From Epiperipatus broadwayi (taxonomy: Eukaryota; Onychophora; Udeonychophora; Euonychophora; Peripatidae), in NCBI GenBank assembly GCA_028023455.1, contig JAQFVV010012400.1:12281748-12345747 (forward strand): 64,000 nt of DNA, written 5' to 3'. Below the pieces are notes generated by a model. The model saw only the letters and a list, made by a program, of their open reading frames with translations, did not search any database and was not told where the DNA came from. Both the position numbers and the translations under genes were made by a program. This document shows, piece by piece, positions 48,961 through 60,221 of the stretch (the first letter of the stretch is position 1; each line of letters opens with the position of its first letter).

Positions 48961-49915
48961 AATACAGATATAAAACTTAATTTATTATATATATATTGTG
49001 ACAAATGTTTGCTTTGTTAAATATCAAGTTAAACAAATGTCACAATGAGCAAAAATTTCTCTTATTTAATGAAAAATAAAAGCCCTGTTAAAGAAATCAT
49101 TTAAATATATATATATACCAACAATGAATTAATTATCAATGTGTTGTACATAATGAATTGAGACATAGACTTAGTAAACATGGTGATGGCCCAATGTGAA
49201 GCCAATTACTAAATAGGCAGCCATGGCAATATCAAAGGAAAAGGAAAAGCTAGTATACCAAACACTGGAAACTAAGCATGGTATAAAAGAAAACCCAGTT
49301 CATTCCTGTTGAGACTTGTTATTTTTCAAATAATGCATTAACGATATAAAGCCAACATCCTAAGACCAAATTCAAGAGAAGATGGATGACTTGTTCGAAT
49401 ATTCCGAATTATTGATATAAATTTCTTAGCGCAAAACCATAAGAAATTACAACTGACATTTACATAGAGAAAAGTTTGATAAATTCAGGCAGTTTAATAA
49501 AATAACAACTGATTTTAAATTGATATTCAACAAATTGTGCTATTACTCGAACATGGATAAAGAAGAAATAGAATACCATCAGCATTTAAATAAAATGATG
49601 AAGTAACTTTTTTTATAAGCCATTAAGTGCCAAATAGCAAATAAAGAAAAGTTAAATCTGTTATAAACTGCTGTGCAATGTATTCTGGCTAAATTAACAG
49701 TGCCATTCAACTGACTGTTACTGTCCCAACTCTGGAAGCACAATGATTTAATCTACTTACTTATATAATGCCTAAAGGAACACCAAATGTCCTACACTGT
49801 CTACATGGATTGAAAAGAGCAACTGTAGACGATGGATGTAATATTATTTCAAGTGCATTGCCAAAGAATTCCAGTGAGTGATGAATAATTTACTGAAGGA
49901 GAATGATTTGAAGAG
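48961..49915. other. AT-rich stretch, possible retroelement remnant
   Basis: A TA tract occurs near 48,988-49,000. The segment 49,320-49,915, and its continuation after the hAT MITE to about 50,745, has short plus-strand open pieces. One is a cysteine/histidine string beginning HYCQICGH near 50,691. I suspect a decayed gag-like region but cannot support it with a full motif. Confidence 0.3.
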
Positions 49916-50675
49916 AGATAGACCAGTGGTCTTCAACCTGGACCAGCAAAAATAAGGATAAGATTTTGCGGACTAGCAAAAGTCTATAGATAAATTTTCT
50001 TAAAGATGTAAAGTGCTTAGCCTTAGTTGAGCATAATTGTTATAACTGACCAAAATAACGCACTAGTTATTGTATATAGTAATGGTGTTGCTTACCTTCA
50101 CATGCTGAACACTTTCTCTAGTTGCGCAGCCATACTGTTACAGAAAACAGTACAATAACAATTGTTCTCATTAATGTGCCTGCATTGCTGCATTTATTAT
50201 TTCATTGTTAAAACATGCAAGAATACAATGTTATTCACCTGAATGTTGGGAAATATCACAGATAGTGTAATTACATGACAATGATTATGATAAATATAAT
50301 ATCTGTATTCAATGTTAAATATATATGAAGCTATATATATATGGAGTTTGTATAATAAAAAACTTTTTAATTTTGAATTTTTTTAGAAAAATAATAAAAA
50401 ATTTAATTCTACCCCCTCCCCAACATCTGTGATAACTAGAAAAACAAATTAATTTATGTACGATTGATTACATTTTGTTTTCGTTCTGTTTTTTTTTAAT
50501 TGGGTAAAAATGAGATGAAAAAATAAATAAAAATTGTTTATATTAATTAAAAGTTTAAACTCTTATTATTTTGTTATTACAAACTTCACTGCCAGTCTAG
50601 CGCATGGACTGGCAGAACATTTCTGCGACCTGGCGCCAGTCTGCGGACCAAGGGTTGAAGACCACTGAGATAGAC
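49916..50675. mobile_element. hAT-type MITE with perfect 8-bp target duplication
   Basis: The element (49,924-50,667, 744 bp) has terminal inverted repeats CAGTGGTCTTCAACC and GGTTGAAGACCACTG. These match the canonical hAT (Charlie-like) terminus. The 8-bp duplication AGATAGAC lies on both sides (49,916-49,923 and 50,668-50,675). Subterminal GGACC.. and CTGCGGACC motifs are typical of the group. The interior has no transposase. Removing it restores a continuous host sequence. Confidence 0.95.
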
Positions 50676-51889
50676 TGTATCCATAAAAGACATTATTGCC
50701 AAATTTGTGGACATTAACCAAGACAACCTAATGAATGTTTTGATCTTATTATGTATTTTTTTTATATGTTTGTAAAATTGTTGATTTATTTTATTTCCAC
50801 ACTTGGAAGCATGTCTACAAGTTGGAAGAGTCCATTATAAGTGAAAGCAACAAAACAAAGAGGGAAAAATTATTAAGTTAGATAAAAAAAAATTTTTGTT
50901 AAATAAACTTTAGATCAGGTTTCCTCCCATAGCAACTTGTCAATGATCATCATCATAATATGGGATACGGTAAGATCTTTGAGATTATTCATATTAATTA
51001 CATACACTTATTATAGGACAGAGTTCATATTTTTTGTTTGCTGTTAACTAATAATTGTTTGTTTTTCAGTATAAATGACTTGTACGGATGTCCTTTTCTG
51101 TCAATTGTAGGAAACCACACAGATAGCAGGGTCCCCAAAGAAGATGGAACATCACTAATTTGAATTGGATGAGGCTACTTCAGATATACCTGTATAATAT
51201 TGTAAATTAGCTAGTTAGCTTCACGGTCGATTTAAAAACATTTTTTTTTAAATTTTTATTTGCTTTGCAAATAATTAATGCCATGTTATGTATTTTTAAC
51301 ATGGGTAAGAGTTCGGAGTAGTGAACACATTTATTGTTGATATGGTAGAAATACAATCTTGACACCCAGAATTAATTATATTGTTTTATCATGTTACAAA
51401 GTTTTAAATTTTTTGTTGTCATTTAATAAACATTGTTAACTTGATTTACATTAAACTGGTTTCTAGTCATTCATTCATCAACCAATAAACCAGTGTATAC
51501 ATATACACACATTTCACTCATATAACACAGTAATATGCTTGGATGGATCTTTAAATTAATTGGAACCTATATAGTAGTGTGATAGTTGCTATCTAGTATA
51601 AGTTCATCCCTGAAGATAGCCAAAGATAGATTTCTCCCAGAGTTTGAGTACTGAGAAATAATGGAGCCCGAAAAAGGGGTGAGGTATGGATGAACTAGCC
51701 CAAATTGTATCCAAATTTAATGTGTAAACAGAGCTAGCCCATTGAAGGTAGATATGATCATAGGTTAGGTACTTCATCACGTCATTGACAGCATCTTAAC
51801 CAAAGACCCTAAGTCTGACTATAGTAAGATGCATTTCCTCTCTATGTGGTAAAATTCCGAGCCATTACATTATCTTTCTTAAAATAATC
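50676..51889. other. AT-rich non-coding stretch
   Basis: No gene recognised. The segment 51,530-51,840 is less AT-rich and could be a SINE-like or other repeat, but no A/B boxes or termini were found. Confidence 0.4.
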
Positions 51890-52430
51890 CTCCATAATTA
51901 TTTAATTAAATCAACCTATTATCCTCTTTTTTTCCAATTAACAACCTATTCATTACAAGTTTCATTTCATTAATATAAATTCTTTTTATAATTCTTTCAT
52001 AATATGATCTAATACAGTTCAAAGGTTCCATTTTCAAGTCTTTATGTTTAAATTTACTCATATAACCATAAACTGCATATGGTCATATAAGTAACTTTAA
52101 GCAAAGATTTTAAAACAGAACATTTGAAATATATTAGGTTGTATTATGAAAGAATTATAAAAGACAGAATTTATATCAATGAAATGATTACTTTAAGAAA
52201 GTTATTTAAGGAACAAATGTAATGGAAAATTAAAATTGTTTGTTAGAAGAGTTTTAAGGTAAGAATTATTTGTTATATGTATTTGGATTGTAATTTATGA
52301 TTATTGTTTTTTTTTATCTATTTTTTAGTAGTTCCTTGATAAAGACTATAAAAGAATATAGTTGAAACATTGTAATTTTTTTAAAAATAATTCATATAAT
52401 AAATCAAAATTTATAAAGAAGTTTGCATGT
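51890..52430. pseudogene. inverted PLE B fragments
   Basis: A minus-strand fragment (about 51,925-52,085) encodes FKHKDLKMEPLNCIRSYYER followed by IIKRIYINEMK, the extreme C-terminus of a PLE polyprotein. A plus-strand fragment (about 52,125-52,205) encodes the related LYYERIIKDRIYINEM. The plus copy continues into the PLE B 3' UTR, with GTTAGAAGAGTTTTAAGG at about 52,240 and CTTGATAAAGACTAT...ATATAGTTGAAAC at 52,335-52,370. This gives another inverted arrangement of truncated PLE copies. Confidence 0.7.
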
Positions 52431-54777
52431 GGTTTGTGTTATTGATTTAGTTTATTTGGATTTTAAGCATACTGACTTTGATTTTAGCTACTATATCTCA
52501 TAAGAATTTATCGAAAATAAGTTATTACTTTCTTGCATTTCAGTATCCTCAGTAAATTACCAGTGCATACCTGATCAATTATTACATGATATACTAAGAG
52601 TTCTTACATAGAATAAAGATTTTCTTCAGCAACCACATTAGTTAAGGCAGCTATTGCATCTTAATAGAAAGTTACTAGAAAAATTGAACACAATGATAGT
52701 GAACACCATCTTAAACACATGCTTATTTAAAATAAAGTTAGAATTTCTTTGCTTTAAAATTAATTCAGGAGAGATCCGCACTACTAAATCTAAGTTAAAT
52801 AATTCTACAAATAAAAAGCTCATCATTTTTTAGGCTTAAGTAATTTACTAAGAAGAATTTTAACATTCATACAGATTAAATAGCTAAAAGATTGATATGG
52901 ATTTGGAAAGTTATTCAAAAACAAACCTTACTCGAGGTTAAACAAATTATAATTATCCATAGCCTTTATGTTGATAACCCTAATCAAGGCAATGAACATT
53001 ACATTCCAATTGACAGAATGGCTCTAATTTTAGTGACAGAAGAAATTCCATGAATATGCAATGTAGAAAAATGATCATATTAGGGATTGTCCATAAACTA
53101 TTAATAAATAACTTGAAAAATAAGAATTACTTTCTGATCATAATCATGTTATGTTGATATAACTTGATCTAGATGTGGGCACCAGAACAGGTAAGATAAA
53201 ATATTCCACATGCAAATAACTTGAACAGGTTGCCTGTTAATGGTAAGATGATGATAAAAATAAGATTATTTAATGAATAATAACAAACCCAACAGCAAGT
53301 CATTTACTGAACTGGGAATAGTCCTGATTATCAGTTACCATTAATATGGGTTTATTTTGAAAAACCAGCTATCAGTTATTCTTAACAAGAGTTCATTTAG
53401 AAATGTCAAATATCAATTCTAAATAATTTCTAACTTAAAACAAGACTCACTCAACATTTATTGCATTATTTAATACTTGAAAAGAATTGCTGATTTATTA
53501 TACTATTTAGGGACTATGAGAATGAAAATGGTGTCTTGCTCTTTGTAATATACTAATGTTAAATCTGTTTTGTGTATAAATATTTATTTTTTCATATATA
53601 TCCTGCTTTTTTATTCAAAATTTTTAATTGTGGTTATTACAACTTTTTGATTAAAATGTTACCTCTAAATATACTAATGCATAATATTCATGTTCAAATT
53701 TATGGAACCGGCTGAAAAATATGTGACCACTTTCCTTAGTGCAATAAATTTTATCATTATAGTTTTATTTTTGCTTGTCAAATATATATTTTAATGCAAT
53801 TTACAGTTTTATGAAATTTTTGAATAATATTATTTATTATTTATGATGATAATAGTTAGTCACACTTGCTTTTACAGTTTTTGTATTTACCATTTTTTGT
53901 TATGATCTTGACACCAATCATTAAATTTTACTTCTGACTATTAATGTTAATAATTTATTTTTATTGTATGAAATCTTTAAAAAGAAAATCATTTGATAAA
54001 ATAAATGAATATAATAAAGTTATCAGTGGATGAACAATGGAAGTTGTAGATTGTAAAAAAACTATAAAAAAAAGTGGGTGTGCATGCATGGAATAAAAAA
54101 ATTTTTTGAACAATACAGAGAAGAGACACTATGTATCAGGTATAATGAAAACTACATATATTTTTTCTTCAGTGCCTTTACAAAAGTTTTGATAATGAAC
54201 TGTAATCTTTTATAAGAAACAACTAGTATCCATTTTATTCATATAGATATAAGATTTTCTATTTGGCTTAGACCTATGATTGAATGCTTTTTGTTTAGTA
54301 ACATATCATGTAATGCTCTTTCATGTATTGATTCAATTACACTTCAACAAAAAATTCCATTTTGTTACATGACTATCTCAGTCTGTCCATTTATTCGTAT
54401 CTAATTCTGAAGAAATTGCTCAGAAATGACAAATTCTAATCTTTAAGTATTAAAATTATAATCATAAGAGGTAAAACTGCTCAGTTAATGCAGAAATAAG
54501 GCTACAACAAGAACAATACCAGTGGTATTTATTAATTTCAAATAATAAATATAAATTCAAATAAATTCATTGTTCACAATATATATTTTAGGATTTCATG
54601 TTTTAAAGATAATTGTGAAATATTAATTTAAAAAGAAAGTATCTGGTATAATAGTCATGAAATTAAAAGCTAGCATTAATGTACAATTTTATTCATTATA
54701 TAAGTAATAGTCATAAATAAGAATAACTTACTACATAATATTTATATAGAGGAAATTTGAACTAAATTTTCATTACA
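52431..54777. other. AT-rich non-coding stretch
   Basis: No gene or repeat family recognised; a 62-codon minus frame at 52,638-52,826 has no known motif. Confidence 0.4.
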
Positions 54778-55322
54778 TAATCACCATTTCATATGCTTAT
54801 ACATGCTATTAAAAGCATGTGTAAACATTTGAAATGGTGATCATGTGATGTTTTGATGGGTTTATATATATCCTGCCCATAAGATAATAGTGACTGTAAT
54901 TATTGAAAAATCAAAGACACCAAAATGTACGGATACTAAACTGAGTTCTGATCTATATGACTATACAACTGAATAAGTTTCGGATGGAAACATTATGGTG
55001 TTTTTATCTTGGGCTCCTAGATTTATAGTTAACCAAATAGGTAAAAGGTGGCTGCTGAGGGTTGCATTAGATCCTAAGATCTAGGTGCAGTGCTCTCAAA
55101 TCCAGTTTGATTTATTGACATAGACTACTCTCCACACAATAGACCAGTGCAAATCAGAGTAATCAATGGATGCCAGAAGGCTGGTACATAAAATACCTAT
55201 CTAGTACCTACTCATCCAATATCCCCAGACTAGTTTCTAGCTTGTGGCTTTCATCAGTGAGGAATCTTGGATCGACTCTGGCTTGCACTGAGTGGCATTA
55301 TTGTATGGAGAGTTTTGCCTAT
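54778..55322. mobile_element. MITE family M1, composite copy
   Basis: The left outer end is a small hairpin, ATAATCACCATTTCA and complement (54,780-54,846), followed by ATCATGTGATG. A plus-orientation M1 fragment (55,041-55,108) is joined to an oppositely oriented, longer M1 copy (about 55,122-55,322). The latter has CCAATATCCCCAGACTAG and a right terminus TATGGAGAGTTTTGCCTA. Two M1 insertions or an inversion must have occurred here. Confidence 0.75.
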
Positions 55323-55599
55323 TTTAAAGCAACACTACTTGATTTTTTTTTAATTTTGACAACAGCTGTTGTTATTGTATGAAACATTTTAAATGGAGTT
55401 AAAGAACATTCAATTATCACATTGATAACATGGAATATACAATTCAAAATACAATAAATCAAAAATGAATCTGCAAATAAAATAATAAAAAAAAATTTAT
55501 TTTAGCAATATTATTGAAGTATTTAAAAGTAGATTTGACTAAATTTTTAAAATTCTTATTTCTGATAAATTGCTGTTATTCAGAAATATGATCAAAAGT
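55323..55599. other. AT-rich spacer
   Basis: No feature recognised. Confidence 0.4.
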
Positions 55600-56545
55600 T
55601 TTAGATTTTAAACACAGTATAATTTTATTTTTTTGTCAATTCCAAATTTTATGTTTATTTCCATTTCATCCAAGTTCTTCCTGATATCTATCTATTTTTT
55701 TCTTGATCATTCCTACATAGCAAGTTTCTCAGTTTTTATTCAAATATATTCTTATTCTCTTTCCAAAACACCTTATTCTGTTGGAGTTTAATTCTTTTAT
55801 TTGTCACAATTGATGGTGTTATTAGATTTTAATATCTTAATTACATTAACAAAGTTATATATTTTATGCAAATTGGTTTTTTTAGTTTCTATTGAAATCT
55901 GTTTTGAGTTAGCATCAAACATTAAGACAATTCATACAGCTTGCAATCACTTTCTTTTTCTATATTTAATATCTTTATTTTCAATTACTTATTATTCATC
56001 TTTTGAAGTATCAACTCTCTAATGATTTAAATATCTTCCTTTGCCACTGAATGTATATATTACAGTTTATATGCTCATTTTTAAGGATATAATGTCATCT
56101 TGACTTTTCCTGTTAGATCTGACTAGTTTTTCTTTTCTTTTGTATATCTACATACACATTGTGTTTACACAAATGTTTCATTTTCTAAAATTGTCTCTCA
56201 TTTAATATTGTATGATTTTGCTCATTTTTTTTCTGTATGGACTGCTGCATTTCATTCCTCCTTTTATATTTTTTAAAACTTCTATATGGATTCTTTAAAT
56301 TCTATATCCAAACAATTCTAACAGTTTCTTTAGTTTTTTCATTTCCTTGTGAAATTCATACAATTTAATTCTTCAAAACTTTTATTACTACTTGTCTATC
56401 AATGCTAGATTTGATTGGTTATCAATTAAAATAATTTTACTTTGTAATTTAAGGAGTGCAGAAAATAATAGGTTGTATAATGTATATCTTCATTTGCTTG
56501 TAAAAATTTAACAAATCTCAAGTCAACATTTCAGATATTGTCACA
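55600..56545 (-). pseudogene. degenerate coiled-coil part of ankyrin/ZYG11-like gene
   Basis: The minus strand is collinear with 58,500-59,520 of gene 2, that is, with the N-terminal 350 residues only. Shared strings include GCAATCACTTTCTTTTTCTA, TCTAATGATTTAAATATCT, TTTGTAATTTAA and ATTTGCTTGTAAAA, the last corresponding to the conserved N-terminal helix. Ankyrin and armadillo parts are absent. Stops and frameshifts abound. It lies about 430 bases downstream of the gene 2 stop, on the same strand, as expected for a tandem duplicate. Confidence 0.75.
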
Positions 56546-56977
56546 TTTTTCAGAATTGTGATGATTTTTACACAAAAATACATAAATTAAAAATAAAACT
56601 CTGTAATAATAAAAATATCAACATTATATTTAGACACAATCAAATAAGATTAAGAAAAGCATAGCAATTAGTTTATATAAGACTAACAGTAAAAACAATC
56701 TTACAGTTAGTTATTCAGAAAAGTCATATGATGCTAAAGCATAGCTTTGAAATCCATTATTTTATGATTGCTGAACCCCAAATAAGACATTTTAGGTAAT
56801 AATTATAAAAATGTCCTTTTCACACATTTTGAGATATTTGCATAATTTCTATTGAATTTTAGAATGACCATTATATTTAATATTTTTTTGTAGAAATCTT
56901 TTGTAGCAAATCTTTAATTAATAAATTACAAAACACTATTTTACTTCAAAAATCATTTCTAATAATGTCATGAAACA
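56546..56977. other. 3' flank of gene 2
   Basis: It presumably includes the 3' UTR. On the minus strand no AATAAA is evident close to the stop; an ATTAAA-type variant lies near 56,912. No other feature is seen. Confidence 0.35.
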
Positions 56978-59557
56978 TCATGAACCATTATTATCCATTT
57001 TGCAATAAAGTTTAATGGTTGCATTTATTAATTCTTTTATTTTATTATTTGCATTATTAGCTATAAGCTGAAGTGTGTTCAAGCCGTCTATTTCAGAAAT
57101 TAGGGTATAATACACTTCAGGCTTTGTATGCATGACATTTGCTAACAGCCATGCACCGCAAAGCTGAGCTTGTGAAGTTGAATCAAGAGAAAGAAGCTCA
57201 AAAATAGGCTTCAGAGACTTATATTTCCCATTGAATGTAATAGTAGGTGGTGTATCATCTATTAACTCTTCAATTCTCTGCAATATTATTTCTTGTGAAG
57301 GATTTTGCATAGTCCATGCATCAGGACTATTGAACAAAAGATATCCAAATATTTTAATAATGCTATGTTTACTAATATCATCTAAATTACTTATGTCAAT
57401 TAAGATCAATAAAAAGGTTGGATTCATCATCTCTTTTTGGAGAGTTTTTACTTCAGAAATATTACTCATTGTATCAATCATATATTTTAAAAGATCTGTG
57501 TTTTGTGAAAACAAACTATAAGATGAGATGAAATGATTCATACATCCATAGTTCATTAGGTTTATGCAATTATCTGGTTCCATTTCTGTTATCATAGCCA
57601 CTATATTCCAAATATATTCAATCAATAAGTAATACGATTGAAAATTTAAGTAGTAATATAAATGTTGCAGCAAAACAAAGATAAATCCTGGTTTTCCAAT
57701 ATTTTCAAAATTATTGTATGCCAATAAATCCCTTAGTATGTCAATACCTGTCTTACTTAATGTATTATTGGCAAACACTGATGTAATATTATAAAATAAG
57801 TAGAAAGCAATTTTTTCAGAGTTAATATTGTCTTTAATGTCAGCATGATACTTTTTAAGTAAGTCAATAATGTCATCTCTTTGAGAAATAGCAGCTAAAG
57901 TATATGCTGTTATAATATCATCATCATAAACACTATTGATAGCTTTATATTGCAAAAGTATTTCAGCATTAATATAGTTTTTATTCAAAATAGCAAAATT
58001 AAGAGCTGTTAGACCTTGATCTGTGTCAATGTTAGGATTAGCACCATTTTCCAAAAGATATTTTAAAATATAGAAGTCAGTTGTCTTCATCAGTGGTGTA
58101 AAATTAAATCTATTCTTAGCATCAATATTTGCTTTATATTTTACAAGTATTTTGACTGCCTCCAGACTGCTTAGAGATGCAGCAATATGAAGTGCTGTAT
58201 CACCATCTTTATTTATAGCATCAACAACAGCACCCATTCGAAGAAGCTTTTCGATTTCTGTAATTTGATTTTTTTGGCAAGCATGGTGTAATGGGGTGTT
58301 ATTATTATTTTCAAATAAGCTATCAAGTTGACGGACTATTTTAAACATTTCTAATTTAATAAAATTTTCTTGACTTTGAATTAATAATTTAATTTCATCA
58401 AGGCTTTGGCCATGTTCCAATTCTAATTGTCTTAAAAGCTGTGATATTGTTTCTAACTGGTTTCTTAAATCATTAAAATCATGTGACTTTTCTAAATTAA
58501 CAGTTAGATCAAAATTTTGAAACTTATCAGTGATCTTGTTTGTATCATCAATAAATTTTTGTGACTTGGAAATTTTTGTCTCTAGTTCTTGTATTTTATC
58601 TGAAAACATTGACGTATTTATTTCATCTTTTACACTGCAGAATTTATTATGCAAATCAGAAGCAAGTGATTGGAAATCATTTTGGATTTTTTGATTTAAT
58701 TGATGAACATTTGACAAAATATCATTTTTTGCTTCTTTTAGCTCCTTGTTTGCTTTCTTTTGAATGGTTTCTATAATGTCTTCTATATCTCCTTGTTTTC
58801 TTTTCATTTCTTGAATAATTTCATAGAATTCATCGAATTTGCAATCATTTTCTCTTTCTATATGTAATATTTTTATTTTCAACTCATCATTACTCATGTT
58901 TTTGAAGTGTGTGCTCTCTAATGACTTAAGTATATCTCTTTGCTGCTGAATACATTCTTTACATTTTATAATCTCATTCCTTAAAAACATGTTTTCTTGA
59001 TTTTGTATATCATATCTATCTAATTCATTTTCTTTTACATTTCTATATTCACGCTGCTGCTTATGCAACTGTGTTTCACTTTCCAATTCGTTTAATTTAC
59101 CTACTTTGGTATTAAATTGATATGTGCATACACTTTTTTCTGTTTGTATTTGTCTCTTCCCAATTTTTTTTTCCTTTGTATTTGTTAAACCTTGTAACGT
59201 TTCCTTATATTGTTCTTTTATCAAACTAATATTTAAAGTATTCTCTTCAACGGTTTGTCTTAATTCTTCTAATTCTTTATGAAGTTCATTTGTTTGTGAT
59301 CTCTCCTCAATGCTTGCAGCATCTTTTAATTTTTCAAAACTTTTACTTTCACAGCTTTGTCGAGCAATGCAAGTTTCAACTTTTTTGTCAATCAAAGTTA
59401 CTGCATTTTGTAATTTAAATAGAGCCGAGAAAATATCACTAAATTTTATATTGTGTTCATTCATTTGTTTGTAAAATTTTAATAATTCACTATTCATCAG
59501 TTCAGATGTTGGGGCATTATCCATAACACCAGTCATTAGACTCCGCACATTTTCCAT
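56978..59557 (-). CDS. coiled-coil / ankyrin repeat / ZYG11-ZER1-like armadillo protein, paralog 2
   Basis: This 859-residue intronless frame has the same layout as gene 1. Residues 23-56 form the conserved N-terminal helix (SELLKFYKQMNEHNIKFSDI). Residues about 85-415 are coiled coil. Residues 419-575 hold about five ankyrin repeats (TPLHHACQ, GDTALHIAA, NFTPLM, GLTALNFAI; the third is shortened by a few residues and the fifth degenerate). Residues 575-859 are the ZYG11/ZER1-like armadillo region, with W650, SNISEV at 698-703, SPDAW at 744-748 and QLCGAWLLANV at 798-808. No signal peptide or membrane segment is seen, so it is probably cytosolic or nuclear. Resemblance to the glycine-degron-reading domain suggests peptide or N-terminus binding, but this is inferred. 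The start is the first ATG, 22 residues before the conserved block; a later start at M21 is possible. The tandem pseudogenes on the same strand show that the family duplicates locally. Confidence 0.92.
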   Translation of the reverse strand: MENVRSLMTGVMDNAPTSELMNSELLKFYKQMNEHNIKFSDIFSALFKLQNAVTLIDKKVETCIARQSCESKSFEKLKDAASIEERSQTNELHKELEELRQTVEENTLNISLIKEQYKETLQGLTNTKEKKIGKRQIQTEKSVCTYQFNTKVGKLNELESETQLHKQQREYRNVKENELDRYDIQNQENMFLRNEIIKCKECIQQQRDILKSLESTHFKNMSNDELKIKILHIERENDCKFDEFYEIIQEMKRKQGDIEDIIETIQKKANKELKEAKNDILSNVHQLNQKIQNDFQSLASDLHNKFCSVKDEINTSMFSDKIQELETKISKSQKFIDDTNKITDKFQNFDLTVNLEKSHDFNDLRNQLETISQLLRQLELEHGQSLDEIKLLIQSQENFIKLEMFKIVRQLDSLFENNNNTPLHHACQKNQITEIEKLLRMGAVVDAINKDGDTALHIAASLSSLEAVKILVKYKANIDAKNRFNFTPLMKTTDFYILKYLLENGANPNIDTDQGLTALNFAILNKNYINAEILLQYKAINSVYDDDIITAYTLAAISQRDDIIDLLKKYHADIKDNINSEKIAFYLFYNITSVFANNTLSKTGIDILRDLLAYNNFENIGKPGFIFVLLQHLYYYLNFQSYYLLIEYIWNIVAMITEMEPDNCINLMNYGCMNHFISSYSLFSQNTDLLKYMIDTMSNISEVKTLQKEMMNPTFLLILIDISNLDDISKHSIIKIFGYLLFNSPDAWTMQNPSQEIILQRIEELIDDTPPTITFNGKYKSLKPIFELLSLDSTSQAQLCGAWLLANVMHTKPEVYYTLISEIDGLNTLQLIANNANNKIKELINATIKLYCKMDNNGS

Positions 59558-60221
59558 TATATCTCGATGGTTAATAAATTTTATTGATTATCAACTTCGA
59601 ATTTTATAAGACTAAAATTTATGCTCAGATAAAAAAATATTAATTTTATCAAATTTTCAATATGTATAAAATATAGTTCTTAAGGATCGAATAAAATTAC
59701 TAAATATTTTGGCAACTTACTAGTTAAGTCTTTACTACTGAAAATGAGTAATTCTCATTCCAACGTTCTTGTGAAGAATTTCTACAGGTGCATTTTATAA
59801 TTTTAGGTTTAGCGCCACCGCGTGGATAAGAGGCGCTTTTGTGGAAGGTAAATTTTTTGCGTTTTCTTAATCCTAGGAAATAAAATTTGTAAATTAAATG
59901 ACATTTATTTCCAGCGCTTCGAAAGAAAAACTTGAAGAAAAAAAAGTATGATTTTAGTCATTTAATGTGTTTAATAATTTATTCTTTTATTTCTATAAAA
60001 TAAATCCGGAGTGTGAAGCACATATTAAAATAAAGCAAATTAATGTTTAAAAAAATAATTGTTGGAACAATAATTAAATAATACCATAGAACAAAAATGT
60101 TTATTTAGTAAATATAAAATTTATAATTTTTTCTTTTAAAAGTTTGCATATCATTTTTTTTTTTTTGGACAAAATCCTGTGAAATTGTTAAGATTTTTTT
60201 TTTATTTATTTAAAAATATCA
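59558..60221. other. 5' flank of gene 2 and AT-rich spacer
   Basis: It presumably contains the promoter and 5' UTR. No tandem repeat like the one upstream of gene 1 is present. A short less-AT-rich island (GTTTAGCGCCACCGCGTGGA, about 59,807-59,826) lies some 250 bases upstream and could be a regulatory element, with no direct evidence. Confidence 0.35.

Noticed and set aside
50690-50745. HYCQICGH string as a gag zinc knuckle
   Set aside because: Only part of the C-x2-C-x4-H-x4-C pattern is present, with a stop inside it, so a retroviral-type gag cannot be supported.
55170-55382. 70-codon frame across an M1 MITE
   Set aside because: The frame reads through a non-coding MITE and its terminus; other M1 copies do not keep it.
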